NCBI GenBank assembly: GCA_028824015.1
Contig: JAPPFC010000021.1
Location: 1-36,028, forward strand
From: a bacterium
Lineage (GTDB): Bacteria > Actinomycetota > Acidimicrobiia > Spongiisociales > ZC4RG35
DNA: 36,028 bases
Direction: 5' to 3'
Below are positions 18,520-27,975 of this stretch, piece by piece. Numbering within the stretch: position 1 is the stretch's first letter; the number at the start of each line of letters is the position of its first letter. Below the pieces are notes generated by a model. It worked only from the letters and a program-made list of their open reading frames with translations. It did not search any database and had not been told where the DNA came from. The position numbers and the translations under genes are program-made.

Positions 18520-19383
18520 ATTCCCGACCCGTTCCAATCCCCCGAGGCAATAGTCGACGCCCTCGCGGCCCAGGGGTATCTGCCGTCGAGGAGGATCGCT
18601 CAGGTGGTCTACCTTGCGATGCGCCTCGACAAACCCGTCCTTGCAGAGGGTCCGGCGGGAGTGGGGAAGACCGAACTGGCCAAGGCTCTGGCGGCCGGCG
18701 CGGGACGCAAGCTGGTCCGGTTGCAGTGTTATGAGGGCCTCGACGAGTCGAAGGCCCTCTATGAGTGGAACTACCGGAAGCAACTGCTTCGTATCTCCTC
18801 TGATTCCTCGTCGGGATGGCGGGAGATGTCCGAGGACATCTTCTCGGAGAGCTTCTTGCTGCCCCGCCCACTCCTGACCGCCATCGCGTCACCCGATCCG
18901 GTGGTGCTCCTGGTTGATGAGATCGACCGGGTTGAGATGGAGACCGAGGCGTTGCTCCTGGAAGTTCTCTCCGAGTTCCAGATCACCATTCCCGAGTTGG
19001 GGACGGTGAAAGCCGACTCCCAGCCCCTGGTGATCCTCACCTCCAACAACACCCGCGAGCTGTCCGAGGCGCTGCGCCGCCGCTGTCTGTTTCTGCACAT
19101 CCCCTATCCCAGTCCGGAACGGGAGCGGGAAATCCTCCTGGCCCGTGCGCCGGGCATACCCGAGGCATTGGCCGATTCAATCGCCCAAGTGGCCCGCAGC
19201 CTTCGGGGAATGGCCCTCAAGAAGCCCCCATCGGTGTCGGAGACCATCGATTGGGCGCGGACGCTGCTCACGTTGGGAGTGGCGAGAATCGACTCGGAGG
19301 CCTTCTCCGAAACGTCGCATGTCCTGCTCAAGTATCAGTCCGACATAGACATCGCTCTCAAGGAACTGGCCACCGAGGGCTGA
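18520..19383 (+). CDS. MoxR-family AAA+ ATPase, possible ATT start
   Basis: MoxR ATPases act with VWA-domain partners as chaperones that mature or remodel protein complexes; the substrate is unknown here. Walker A is GPAGVGKT (44-51 from 18520), Walker B is VVLLVDEIDR, and the sensor and arginine-finger region is ILTSNNTRELSEALRRR. The first usual start codon is GTG at 18604. However, the frame upstream encodes IPDPFQSPEAIVDALAAQGY and continues to that GTG, which looks like the conserved helical N-terminus of the family. No ATG, GTG or TTG exists in frame between the stop at 18427 and 18604. An ATT at 18520 has GGGAG eight bases upstream and is my preferred start. The VWA gene follows after 6 nt. 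Confidence 0.85.
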   Translation: MPDPFQSPEAIVDALAAQGYLPSRRIAQVVYLAMRLDKPVLAEGPAGVGKTELAKALAAGAGRKLVRLQCYEGLDESKALYEWNYRKQLLRISSDSSSGWREMSEDIFSESFLLPRPLLTAIASPDPVVLLVDEIDRVEMETEALLLEVLSEFQITIPELGTVKADSQPLVILTSNNTRELSEALRRRCLFLHIPYPSPEREREILLARAPGIPEALADSIAQVARSLRGMALKKPPSVSETIDWARTLLTLGVARIDSEAFSETSHVLLKYQSDIDIALKELATEG

Positions 19384-20824
19384 AGCACAGTGCTGAGTCT
19401 GCTCACCGACTTTGTGGAGGAGTTGAGGGCGGCCGGGGTGCCGGTGTCAACGGTGGAGACCATAGACGCGTTGGGGGCGGTGGCCGTGGTGGATTTGGCT
19501 GATCGCCCCGCCCTGAAGGACGCCTTGGGGGCCACCCTGGTCAAATCCGCCAGGCACCTGGATGCCTTCGACACCGCCTTCGAGGTGTTTTTCGGCCTGG
19601 GCCGGCCTCCACCCCCGGCCGAAGCCGAGATCGGAGGAGAATCCGTCTCCTCTGATGGTTCCTCGTCGCAGGGAGGCTCCGGCGGGCTGGGTTCGCTTGC
19701 GGAGTTGTTGGCTGCCGCGATGGGTAGTAATGACTGGGAGACGGTTCGCGGCCTGGTGGAGCGGGCGGTGGAGGAGTTGGCGGGGATGACCTCCGGACGT
19801 CCGGTGGGAGGAGCCTATTACCTCTACCGCACCTTGCGCCGCCTGGACGTCGATTCCTTGCGGCAGATGCTGTTGGAGTTGATGGAAGACAGAGGGTCTC
19901 ACCCGGGCCTGGGCGAAGAGGCCCTGGAGAGGCGTTTGCGGGACGAGGAGGTTGAGGCGCTGATTGAGAGACTCAGGGAGGAACTGATGGCGGAGATTCG
20001 CCGGCGGCTGGTGGCCGATCGGGGAAGCCAAGCAGTTGCGGCCACCCTGCGCGCCCCGGCGCTGGAGGAAATGGACCTCATGCACGCCTCCGATGCTCAA
20101 CTCCGCCGGATCGAGGAACTGATAGGGCCGCTCACCCGCAAACTGGCAGCCCGGCTCGCCCGCCGGGACCTTCACCGGCGCCGGGGTCGGCTGGACTTCC
20201 GGCGAACGGTCCGGGCCTCCCTGGCCACCGGAGGGGTCCCCCTGGACGTTCGTTTCCGCTCCATGCGGCGTTTCCGTCCCGAGATCTTTCTCCTGTGCGA
20301 TGTCTCCGGCTCCATGGCGACCTTCGCCCGGTTCACCCTGCAGTTCACCTATGCGATGTCGGCCCGCTTCTCCAGCCTTCGAGCCTTTGCCTTCGTGGAC
20401 GGGGTGGACGAGATCACGGACCTTCTTGTTCCCGGACTCCGCTTCGGGGAGGCCGCCCAGCGGATCTTCTCGGAGGCCGAGGTGGTGGAGTTGGACGGCC
20501 ATTCCGACTATGGGAACGCGTTCTCCCGGTTCTCCAACCGTTACGGAGCCGAGTTGACGGCCCGCTCCACCGTGATCATCGCCGGAGACGCTCGCAACAA
20601 CTATCGGGACTTCGGAGAGGAGGCCCTGGCGGAGATGGCGAGATCAGCCGAGGCGGTCCATTGGCTGAATCCTGAGCCCCGGGCCTACTGGGACACCGGA
20701 GATTCCCTCCAGTCCCGGATGTCGGCGTATTGCACGGAGGTGTACGAGGTGAGGAACCTCCTGCAACTGGAGCAGTTCGTGGAGAACCTCGCCGACTACC
20801 GTCGCAAGCGCCCGCTGCGGCCGG

Positions 20825-21834
<1,010 letters not shown>

Positions 21835-21838
<4 letters not shown>

Positions 21839-22842
21839 ACCCTGCTCATCCTCTCCAGGACCTCCACGACCCGCGCCGCGTAACCCCAGCCGTTGTTGTA
21901 CCAGGTCACGGTCTTGACAAGATGGTCCCCGATCACCATGGTGGCCAGGCTGTCGAACACTGCCGACTCGGTGACGCCCGTGACGTCGGAGGAGACGATG
22001 GGATCGGTGGAATACTCCACGATGCCCCGGTAGCGGGTTTGGCAGGCCTCCCTCAGGGCTTGGTTCACCCGGTTGGCGTCCACCGCCGTCTCCAACTCGG
22101 TGACCAGGTCAACGGTGGAGCCGTCAGCGACAGGGACATTGAGGGCCAGTGCCCTGAGTTTTCCCGAGAATTCCGGGCGGATCGCCGCCAGGATCTCCGC
22201 CGCCCTGGTGGGTGAGGGGATGATGTTGTCGGCCGCCGCCCGGCTTGAGCGGAAGCCCGAAGTGGGCACGTCGGCGAGCCGTTGGGCATTGGTTATGGCG
22301 TGGACGCTCGTGAAAAACCCTCGCCGGAGCCCGAAGCTGTCGGACAGTGTGCAGAGGATCGGGGCCAGGGCGTTCGAGGTGTTGGAGCCCAATGCGACCA
22401 CCTCGGTGCCGGATTCCAGAACCTGATCGTTCACCCCCCGGAGGAGAATGGGGATCTCACCGAGCGTCAGGGGAGTGGAGGCAAGCGCCACGCCCCGGGC
22501 GCCGGCGCCGATGTGGCGGCGACACTCCGCCATTGTCTGTTGTTCTCCGGTGGCCTGCACCACCAGGGACGCATCCCATTCCCGCCAGTCGGCGTCGCCG
22601 GGGCGACGTGCGTCGATGATCGGCGTTTCCTGCTCGTTGGCCAGCAACACGCCATCGGCAAATGAGACCTGTCCGGGGAAGCGACCGTAAATGGAGTCGT
22701 ACTTCAGAAGATAGGCCAGTCCGACGGGATCGGCCATGTCGGAGATCACTCCCACTTCCAGGAAAGGATGGCCTGCCAGGAGCCGGAAAACGTTTCGACC
22801 GATACGACCGAACCCCATCAGGGCCACTCTGGTCTTTTTCAA
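21835..22842 (-). CDS. GAPDH paralogue lacking the catalytic cysteine
   Basis: The 335-residue protein keeps the GAPDH fold: GFGRIGRNVF near the N-terminus, the family histidine as His181 in SVHAITNAQRLADVP, and the C-terminal catalytic-domain core. The active-site loop reads SNTSNALAP at 153-161 where the neighbour has SNASCTTNCLAP, so the nucleophilic Cys and the following two Thr are missing and the second Cys is Ala. The nicotinamide-binding region is WYNNGWGYAARV, with the family Asn also lost. Oxidation by the standard thioester route is therefore unlikely. A regulatory or structural subunit of the coupled gap product is one idea. I chose TTG at 22842, preceded by AAGGAAG; upstream in-frame codons add a non-conserved 43-residue extension. 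Confidence 0.85.
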
Positions 22843-22944
22843 AGCTTCCTTTCGGTGGAATTCGGCTAGGAACCGGAATTTAGCGTGTCCCGGGAGGGAA
22901 ATACGAGTCGCGAAACACCGCGGCCGGAATGCCCGGGGAGAGAC

Positions 22945-23502
22945 TTGAATTCCAACACGGCATCGAGCCACCCTGTGGTGGTGAACAGGTGTCGCTTCGG
23001 TCCGGTTGGGTGGTGGGCCGCCTTCCTCTCGGTGGTGATGTTGCTCCTGCCCTCCCAGGCATGGGCCTCTTCATCCTGCGAACCCGCCTTGACGCCTCCC
23101 GTTTCGGGAGAGACGGTTCGCCGGTTCTCGCCGGCCCACCAGGGAGGCCACTGGGGTGTGGACCTGTCCTCACCATGGGCCGGGATCGTGCGGGCACCGG
23201 CTTCAGGGACCGTGACCTTTGCCGGCAGAGTGGCCGGCAGGATGTCGGTCACGATCGCTTTTGACAACCGGTTGCGGGTGAGTGTCTCCTATCTGTCGCG
23301 GGTGTGGGTCTCAGAGGGCCAACGAATAGAAGTTGGAGAGGTGGTGGGCCGGTCTGGAACCGACCACGGGCTACGGGCAGTGCATCTGTCCTTGCGAATC
23401 GATGGCCGGTATGTAGACCCCGAGCCTGCGTTGAACTGCGGGAGAGGAATCAAAGGTCCCTGGGGGAAACTCAGACTCGTCTCCCACCCGGCGGGGGGCT
23501 AG
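22945..23502 (+). CDS. Exported M23/LytM-like protein, probably non-catalytic
   Basis: A signal peptide-like segment (hydrophobic about 21-41, ending SQAWASS) is followed by a LytM (M23) domain. Zinc ligands His69 and Asp73 are present in GGHWGVDLSS, and His147 matches the second histidine of the HxH motif. The first histidine of that motif is Ala145, and the usual Y-A-H-L-S is V-S-Y116-L-S, so the catalytic histidines appear lost. Such degenerate LytM proteins act as amidase activators or scaffolds in other bacteria (EnvC, NlpD). The start is uncertain: TTG 22945 has GGAG upstream, while GTG 22981 and GTG 22885 are alternatives. It is divergent from the gap pair. Confidence 0.78.
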   Translation: MNSNTASSHPVVVNRCRFGPVGWWAAFLSVVMLLLPSQAWASSSCEPALTPPVSGETVRRFSPAHQGGHWGVDLSSPWAGIVRAPASGTVTFAGRVAGRMSVTIAFDNRLRVSVSYLSRVWVSEGQRIEVGEVVGRSGTDHGLRAVHLSLRIDGRYVDPEPALNCGRGIKGPWGKLRLVSHPAGG

Positions 23503-23547
23503 GCAAACCCGTAGCCGCCATCGGGGGCAACAGCTAAGGTTGGGCGG

Positions 23548-24132
23548 GTGATCAGGGCTCTGTTGGGTGGTACTTTCGATCCTCCTCACTTGGCTCATCT
23601 GGCGTTGGCGGAAGCCGCCTACCGCCAACTCGGGGTCTCCGTGGTGGAGTTCATCCCGACGGGGACCCCTTGGTGGAAGCCCTCCCCACCGCCGACCGAC
23701 GCTCATCACCGGCTGGAAATGGTCAGGCGAGCGACCGAGGGGGTCTCCTACTTCACCGTCAACGATTGCGAAACCCGGCGGGAGGGCCCCAGCTACATGG
23801 CTGACACCCTGGAGACTTTTCCATCGCGGGATGAGATCTTTCTTGTCGTGGGGTCCGATGCCGCTCAGGGGTTGCGCAGTTGGATGCGTTGGGAAGAAGT
23901 GGTGCGGCGCGCCCGGTTGGCGGTTGCCCTCCGGCCGGGAACCGACCCTGCAGACGTGGAGTTGGCCGTGGGTCGCCCGCCGGAGTGGTTGGACTTCCCT
24001 CCAATGGCGATCAGTTCCAGGGAGGTACGCCAACGCATTCGAACCGGCCGCAGCATCCGTAGCCTGGTTCCCGGGGGCGTTTGGGAATACATCGCCGAAA
24101 ACCGGCTCTATGCACCCACCGACGGCTTATGA
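23548..24132 (+). CDS. nadD: Nicotinate-nucleotide adenylyltransferase
   Basis: Transfers AMP to nicotinate mononucleotide in NAD synthesis. The nucleotidyltransferase motif GGTFDPPHLAHLALAE is at the N-terminus and ISSREVRQRIRTG is the C-terminal ISSTxIR-type motif. Length of 194 residues is normal. The start is GTG at 23548. rsfS follows with overlap or close spacing, the conserved nadD-rsfS arrangement. Confidence 0.95.
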   Translation: MIRALLGGTFDPPHLAHLALAEAAYRQLGVSVVEFIPTGTPWWKPSPPPTDAHHRLEMVRRATEGVSYFTVNDCETRREGPSYMADTLETFPSRDEIFLVVGSDAAQGLRSWMRWEEVVRRARLAVALRPGTDPADVELAVGRPPEWLDFPPMAISSREVRQRIRTGRSIRSLVPGGVWEYIAENRLYAPTDGL

Positions 24133-24547
24133 TGAAAGCACACTTCGATACCCAGGGGGTGTTTTAGTAGAGACGCTCGAAGCCGTTCGGCTGGTCGCAG
24201 ATCTTCTGGCGCGGAAGAACGCCTCCGATGTCGTGTTGCTTCGGGTGGGGGATGCCATGGGTATCACTGATGTGTTCGTGATCGCCACGGGCCGTTCCCG
24301 CCTGCACATCCAGGGCGTGGCCGCGGAGTTGAAACACCTTCTTCGGGATAAGGGGCGTGACCGCCTGGGGGAGGAGGGCTTGGGGGAGGCCGAGTGGGTC
24401 CTGTTGGACTACGGAGACTTTGTGGTACACATCTTCTCACCGGACCATAGGCGGTATTACGGGCTGGAGGGATTGTGGGGGGACGCGCCCCGGGTTCCCT
24501 GGACCGCCCCCGCCCCTCAAACGGCCTCCGAGCTCCAGTCCGCTTGA
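24110..24547 (+). CDS. rsfS: Ribosomal silencing factor RsfS
   Basis: RsfS binds L14 and blocks subunit joining when nutrients are scarce. The family core is clear: VADLLARKNASDVVLLRVGD, TDVFVIATGRSRLHIQGVA, WVLLDYGDFVVHIFSPDHRRYYGLEGLWGDAP. The first canonical in-frame start is ATG 24110, inside nadD, adding about 19 non-conserved residues with no ribosome binding site. The conserved N-terminus would begin at ETLEAVRLVADLLA, just after an in-frame GTA at 24167. An AGGGGGTG sequence at 24154-24161 sits at ideal distance from that GTA. Either the long form is made or a non-canonical start is used. The gene product is certain; the start is not. Confidence 0.85.
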   Translation: MHPPTAYDESTLRYPGGVLVETLEAVRLVADLLARKNASDVVLLRVGDAMGITDVFVIATGRSRLHIQGVAAELKHLLRDKGRDRLGEEGLGEAEWVLLDYGDFVVHIFSPDHRRYYGLEGLWGDAPRVPWTAPAPQTASELQSA

Positions 24548-24549
24548 TA

Positions 24550-24555
24550 TATACT
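24550..24555 (+). promoter_or_regulatory. Candidate -10 element of tRNA-Ala
   Basis: TATACT matches the -10 consensus at five of six positions and lies 13 bp before the tRNA, so transcription would begin near 24562, just ahead of the 5' end. It follows the rsfS stop by two bases. No good -35 is seen. Confidence 0.4.
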
Positions 24556-24567
24556 CCGGTTTTGCCG

Positions 24568-24644
24568 GGGGCTGTAGCTCAGCTTGGAAGAGCGCTTGCA
24601 TGGCATGCAAGAGGTCACGGGTTCAAGTCCCGTCAGCTCCACCA
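24568..24644 (+). tRNA. tRNA-Ala(GGC)
   Basis: The acceptor stem is GGGGCTG (24568-24574) paired with CAGCTCC (24634-24640), including the G3-T70 pair that identifies alanine tRNAs. The anticodon stem is CTTGC/GCAAG around loop ATGGCAT, giving anticodon GGC, which reads GCC. The T loop is TTCAAGT, A73 is at 24641 and CCA is encoded at 24642-24644. Confidence 0.96.
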
Positions 24645-24716
24645 TCTTGACTCGATGGGTGTCCTCAGCCCAGGGTCGGCCAGCCTTGCGACAGCATGTT
24701 GAGGACGATCTCCAAC

Positions 24717-25577
24717 CTACAACGAGACGCCGTGGCGGGCGGCCACTTTCCTGATTCGTCCGGCGCTCTGTGCGTACGTCTCCCGATCGGGCAAATGCTC
24801 CATTATCAGGGGGACGTCGGAGTCGAGCATGGTCATGCAGCGGAGAAAGGCGTTGTAATCCAGGTACCCCGTGCCGGGCGGCACCTCTTCCATCGCCACG
24901 ATGGACGGGCTCCCCACAAAGGTCACGTCCTTGGCGTGACAGGCCTTTGTCCACTTTCCCAACTGATCGAAGAGGTCCTCGATGACCGCGCCGGAGTTGA
25001 ACAGGGCGCGGGGGGAAGTCATGTGGTTGGCAGGATCCAGATGGACGGCCAGTCCAGGATCATGGACCCGATCCAAGATGTCCCGGTAGACCTCGGGGCG
25101 ATCCACTATTGCCCAGGGGCACATCTCCAGAGTCAGGAAACTCCGGGTAGGCTTCACCGCCCCCAGCACATCCCGGATCCACTCGATCACCGCGTCGACG
25201 GCGGCGGAGGTGAAATTGTCGGGGTGGTGCCCCACGTGGGAGTCGGGGGTGTCGGCAGAAGCCAGAGCCCCGGAAACCGTCGTACAGCAGGCCGCTCCCA
25301 ACTCGTCCGCCAATGCCAGCGCCCGGGTGATCTCAGCGCGGGCCTGGCTTCTCAGGCGAGGATCGGGGTCCATAGGGTTCACCCACGCCGCTACTTCCGA
25401 GATGACCACATCCGCCCTGGCGAACTCACGCCGGACGTACCGGACCACCTCGGTGTCCTCGGGGTCGATGACCGGGCAGGGAGCAGACCGGTACCCCTGA
25501 TCCGCGCATTCCCGCAGATACTCATCGACATCCACCGGACCCAGATAATCAGTTATTGAAGCTCCCAATCTCGCCAT
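24717..25577 (-). CDS. TIM-barrel sugar phosphate isomerase/epimerase family protein
   Basis: Member of the xylose isomerase-like/AP endonuclease 2 fold, which includes IolE, IolI, IolH and many keto-sugar epimerases. Probable metal ligands are Glu151 (LTLEMCPW), Asp181 (HLDPANH), His214 (CHAKDV) and Glu260 (IMEHLPD). Length of 286 residues is typical. The ATG has AGGAG five bases upstream. It is divergent from the hydroxyacid dehydrogenase and is the first gene of the catabolic cluster after tRNA-Ala. The context suggests epimerisation or isomerisation of a cyclitol or keto-sugar intermediate, but the substrate cannot be read from sequence. Confidence 0.85.
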   Translation of the reverse strand: MARLGASITDYLGPVDVDEYLRECADQGYRSAPCPVIDPEDTEVVRYVRREFARADVVISEVAAWVNPMDPDPRLRSQARAEITRALALADELGAACCTTVSGALASADTPDSHVGHHPDNFTSAAVDAVIEWIRDVLGAVKPTRSFLTLEMCPWAIVDRPEVYRDILDRVHDPGLAVHLDPANHMTSPRALFNSGAVIEDLFDQLGKWTKACHAKDVTFVGSPSIVAMEEVPPGTGYLDYNAFLRCMTMLDSDVPLIMEHLPDRETYAQSAGRIRKVAARHGVSL

Positions 25578-25992
25578 ATGAACTCCTATAGTTCAGAACA
25601 TCGCCTTATGTCCTGACAGGGCATGGCGGGACTGTGAACATCACGCCAAGCCAACAAGCCCCGACTCGAACAGCAAGCAGAACCTAAGTTATCTGCCGAA
25701 TTCGATCCCGTAGTAGGCAGGCAGGGCAGTCACATGTCCGAAGCTCTGGGAGATCGATTTAGCCTTCGGGTAGGCAGGTCGCCCGATCTGGAGGACCGCA
25801 CCGCGAGACTTGTCAATTGCTGGTTCCATCAGTGGCCGAGAGTATATACACTCGAAGACATTCTATGATTAGACGACATCCGCTTTCTGGCTATTCGCTC
25901 ACATTCATCACCGCGGGCGGTACCCGGTTTCTCTTGGGCACCGGGAAGTTCGATGCTGAGTCCGCCGACGAGCGGTGCTTTTCGGGACCGTG
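25578..25992. promoter_or_regulatory. Divergent regulatory region of the catabolic cluster
   Basis: This 415 bp gap separates the minus-strand TIM-barrel gene from the plus-strand dehydrogenase. It holds GTTCAGAAC (25591-25599, an odd palindrome close to the TIM-barrel start), CCTGACAGG (25612-25620), a 14 bp near-palindrome GAGTATATACACTC (25840-25853), and a -10-like TATGAT (25864-25869). Local GC is lower than in the surrounding genes. I see no convincing gene; a 44-codon open frame at 25734-25868 has unbiased third positions. The palindromes are operator candidates only. Confidence 0.5.
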
Positions 25993-26991
25993 ATGGCTAT
26001 CCCTCCGGTAATACTCATAACTTGGCCCCGCTTTCGAGCAGACGATCCCGAAACCGGCGGCCGGCTTAAATCGGCCGGCTACCAGGTTCGACACGCGCCC
26101 TACGGTGGCCGCCGATGCCCCGAAGAGTTGATCGAACTCCTGGACGGAGCGGTCGGCGCGATAGTCAGCGGCGATCCCTTCACGGCCGAAGTCTTTGCAG
26201 CGTCTCCTCTGCTCAGGGTGGTGGCCAGGACCGGAGTGGGCCTGGACAGTATCGACACTGATGCAGCCGAGGAGGCCGGGGTAACTCTGTTTACCACTCC
26301 GGGTCTCAACCACAATGCCTGCGCCGATCACACTATGGCCTTGATCCTTGCCCTGGTGCGCCGATTGGTCGAAAACGACGCCGCGGTGCGCAAAGGCCAC
26401 TGGGACAGAGCCGGGCGCCTCTCCGGAGGAGAACTTACCGGGGCCCGCGTGGGGCTGATCGGATTAGGTCGAGTCGGGCGTGCTGTCGCCCGGCGACTGG
26501 AGGGCTTCGAAGTTGAAATCCGGGTATACGACCCGGAGATCACAGACGCTTCGCCCTATGAGTTGACCACCCTCGACGATCTGATGTATTGGAGCGATAT
26601 CATCAGCATCCACTGTCCCCTGACGCCGGCCACCCGCAACATGATCGGCAGCCGCCAACTGGCAAGTGCTCGTTCGGGTCTGATACTGATCAACACGGCC
26701 AGGGGAGCAATAGTGGATGAAGTCGCCCTGGCCGCCGCGATTAGATCGGGGCAAGTGGCGGGCGCCGGGCTGGATGTCTTCGGTGTGGAGCCGCCTCATG
26801 ACTTCGAGTTGCTCCGATTGCCCGGAGTGGTTGTCTCTCCACACATCGCCGGGCTCAGCAAGAAATCGATGCGCCTCATGCTCGATCGATGCATAGACAA
26901 CGTGCTGGAGTTCCTCGACAACCCGCAGGCGTCGGAAGGAACACTGGCCATCCCGCCCTTCGACTCCGACCCTGTCTTACCGAGGAGGTAG
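25993..26991 (+). CDS. D-2-hydroxyacid dehydrogenase (NAD-dependent)
   Basis: Phosphoglycerate dehydrogenase-like oxidoreductase that interconverts 2-keto and D-2-hydroxy acids. The Rossmann motif GLIGLGRVGRAV lies mid-protein. The catalytic residues are Arg237 (NTARGAIVDE), Glu266 (DVFGVEP) and His284 (SPHIAGLS). The 332-residue length lacks the ACT or ASB regulatory domains of full SerA, so it is a catabolic or single-domain type. I chose ATG 25993, with GGGA five bases upstream; GTG 25975 would add six residues. The next gene begins after three bases, so it is co-transcribed with the IolE-like gene. The true substrate is unknown. Confidence 0.88.
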   Translation: MAIPPVILITWPRFRADDPETGGRLKSAGYQVRHAPYGGRRCPEELIELLDGAVGAIVSGDPFTAEVFAASPLLRVVARTGVGLDSIDTDAAEEAGVTLFTTPGLNHNACADHTMALILALVRRLVENDAAVRKGHWDRAGRLSGGELTGARVGLIGLGRVGRAVARRLEGFEVEIRVYDPEITDASPYELTTLDDLMYWSDIISIHCPLTPATRNMIGSRQLASARSGLILINTARGAIVDEVALAAAIRSGQVAGAGLDVFGVEPPHDFELLRLPGVVVSPHIAGLSKKSMRLMLDRCIDNVLEFLDNPQASEGTLAIPPFDSDPVLPRR

Positions 26992-26994
26992 AAG

Positions 26995-27885
26995 TTGCGC
27001 AGAACAAGACTCAAACTCGGATCTTCGCCGTGTTCCTGGGGAATCTGGTTCCCCGACGACCGCCGCCAGATGCCATGGCAACGATGCCTAGACGAGATTA
27101 GCAAAGTAGGGTACGAATGGATCGAACTGGGTCCGTACGGATACCTCCCGACCCAGACCGAAGTCCTGAAGAAGGAGTTGGCGGATCGGAGTCTGGCAGT
27201 ATCCGGCACTTTCACCATGGGGTTTCTCGATGATCCGGACTACTGGCCTGCGCTGGAAGCAGAGACAATCGGCGCCTGCCAATCTCTGGTCTCGGTGGGG
27301 GCCGGTTATCTGATCGTGATCGACGGCGTCTATGCCGACCTCTCCACTGGTGAGATGCTGCGCAGCGACACTTTGAACGATAGAGAGTGGCGCGCCTTGA
27401 TCGACACCACACACCGGATTGCAAGAATCGCCGAACACCATGGGCTGAGAGCCGTGTTTCATCCCCATGCCGAAACCCATGTTGAGACCGAGGAGCAGAT
27501 CGAGCGTTTTCTGGCCGACACCGATCCCGAGCTGATCGCTCTGTGTCTCGATACCGGCCACCACGCTTATCGTGGCGGAGACCCGGTCGCGTTTTACAAG
27601 GCACACGCGGACCGAATCGAATACTTCCACCTCAAGAACGTGGACCCCGAGATCATGGAGCAGGTGCGCCTGGAGGGCATCCCCTTTGCCAGAGCAGTTC
27701 AGATGGGCGTTTTCTGCGAGCCGGTACACGGCGCCGTTGACTTCGCGGAGCTGGCGCAGGCGCTGGCGGACACCGGTTTCGATGGTCATGCCACGGTGGA
27801 GCAGGACATGTACCCCGCACCTCCGGACAAACCGTTCCCCGCAGCCAAACGCACTTACGAATACCTCATGGGCATCGGCCTCTAA
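26995..27885 (+). CDS. IolE-like inosose dehydratase (TIM barrel)
   Basis: The N-terminal PCSWGIWFPDDRR, PWQRCLDEISKVGY and WIELGPYGYLPT closely follow the IolE pattern of 2-keto-myo-inositol dehydratase. Probable metal ligands are Glu160 (HPHAETH), Asp186 (CLDTGHH), His212 (YFHLKNVD) and Glu269 (TVEQDMY). Length of 296 residues matches IolE. The start is TTG at 26995, supported by a strong GAGGAGGT at 26982-26989, five bases upstream. In the standard pathway IolE makes the diketone that IolD hydrolyses, and a divergent iolD lies two genes downstream. Other keto-cyclitol substrates remain possible. Confidence 0.82.
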   Translation: MRRTRLKLGSSPCSWGIWFPDDRRQMPWQRCLDEISKVGYEWIELGPYGYLPTQTEVLKKELADRSLAVSGTFTMGFLDDPDYWPALEAETIGACQSLVSVGAGYLIVIDGVYADLSTGEMLRSDTLNDREWRALIDTTHRIARIAEHHGLRAVFHPHAETHVETEEQIERFLADTDPELIALCLDTGHHAYRGGDPVAFYKAHADRIEYFHLKNVDPEIMEQVRLEGIPFARAVQMGVFCEPVHGAVDFAELAQALADTGFDGHATVEQDMYPAPPDKPFPAAKRTYEYLMGIGL

Positions 27886-27975
27886 CCCCCAATGAGACTC
27901 CCTGATACAGGATTGCGCCCGGTTCCATCCCCTTTGGGACAGATGCTGGACATGCATACCGAATAGGCTTGAAAT

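Noticed and set aside
24517..24954. A minus-strand frame containing ELTGLEPVTSCMPCKRSSKL
   Set aside because: This is the familiar spurious translation of tRNA-Ala in reverse, not a protein.
25734..25868. A possible 44-residue protein in the divergent intergenic region
   Set aside because: Third codon positions are only about half G or C, unlike the genes here, no good ribosome binding site is seen and no family is recognised.
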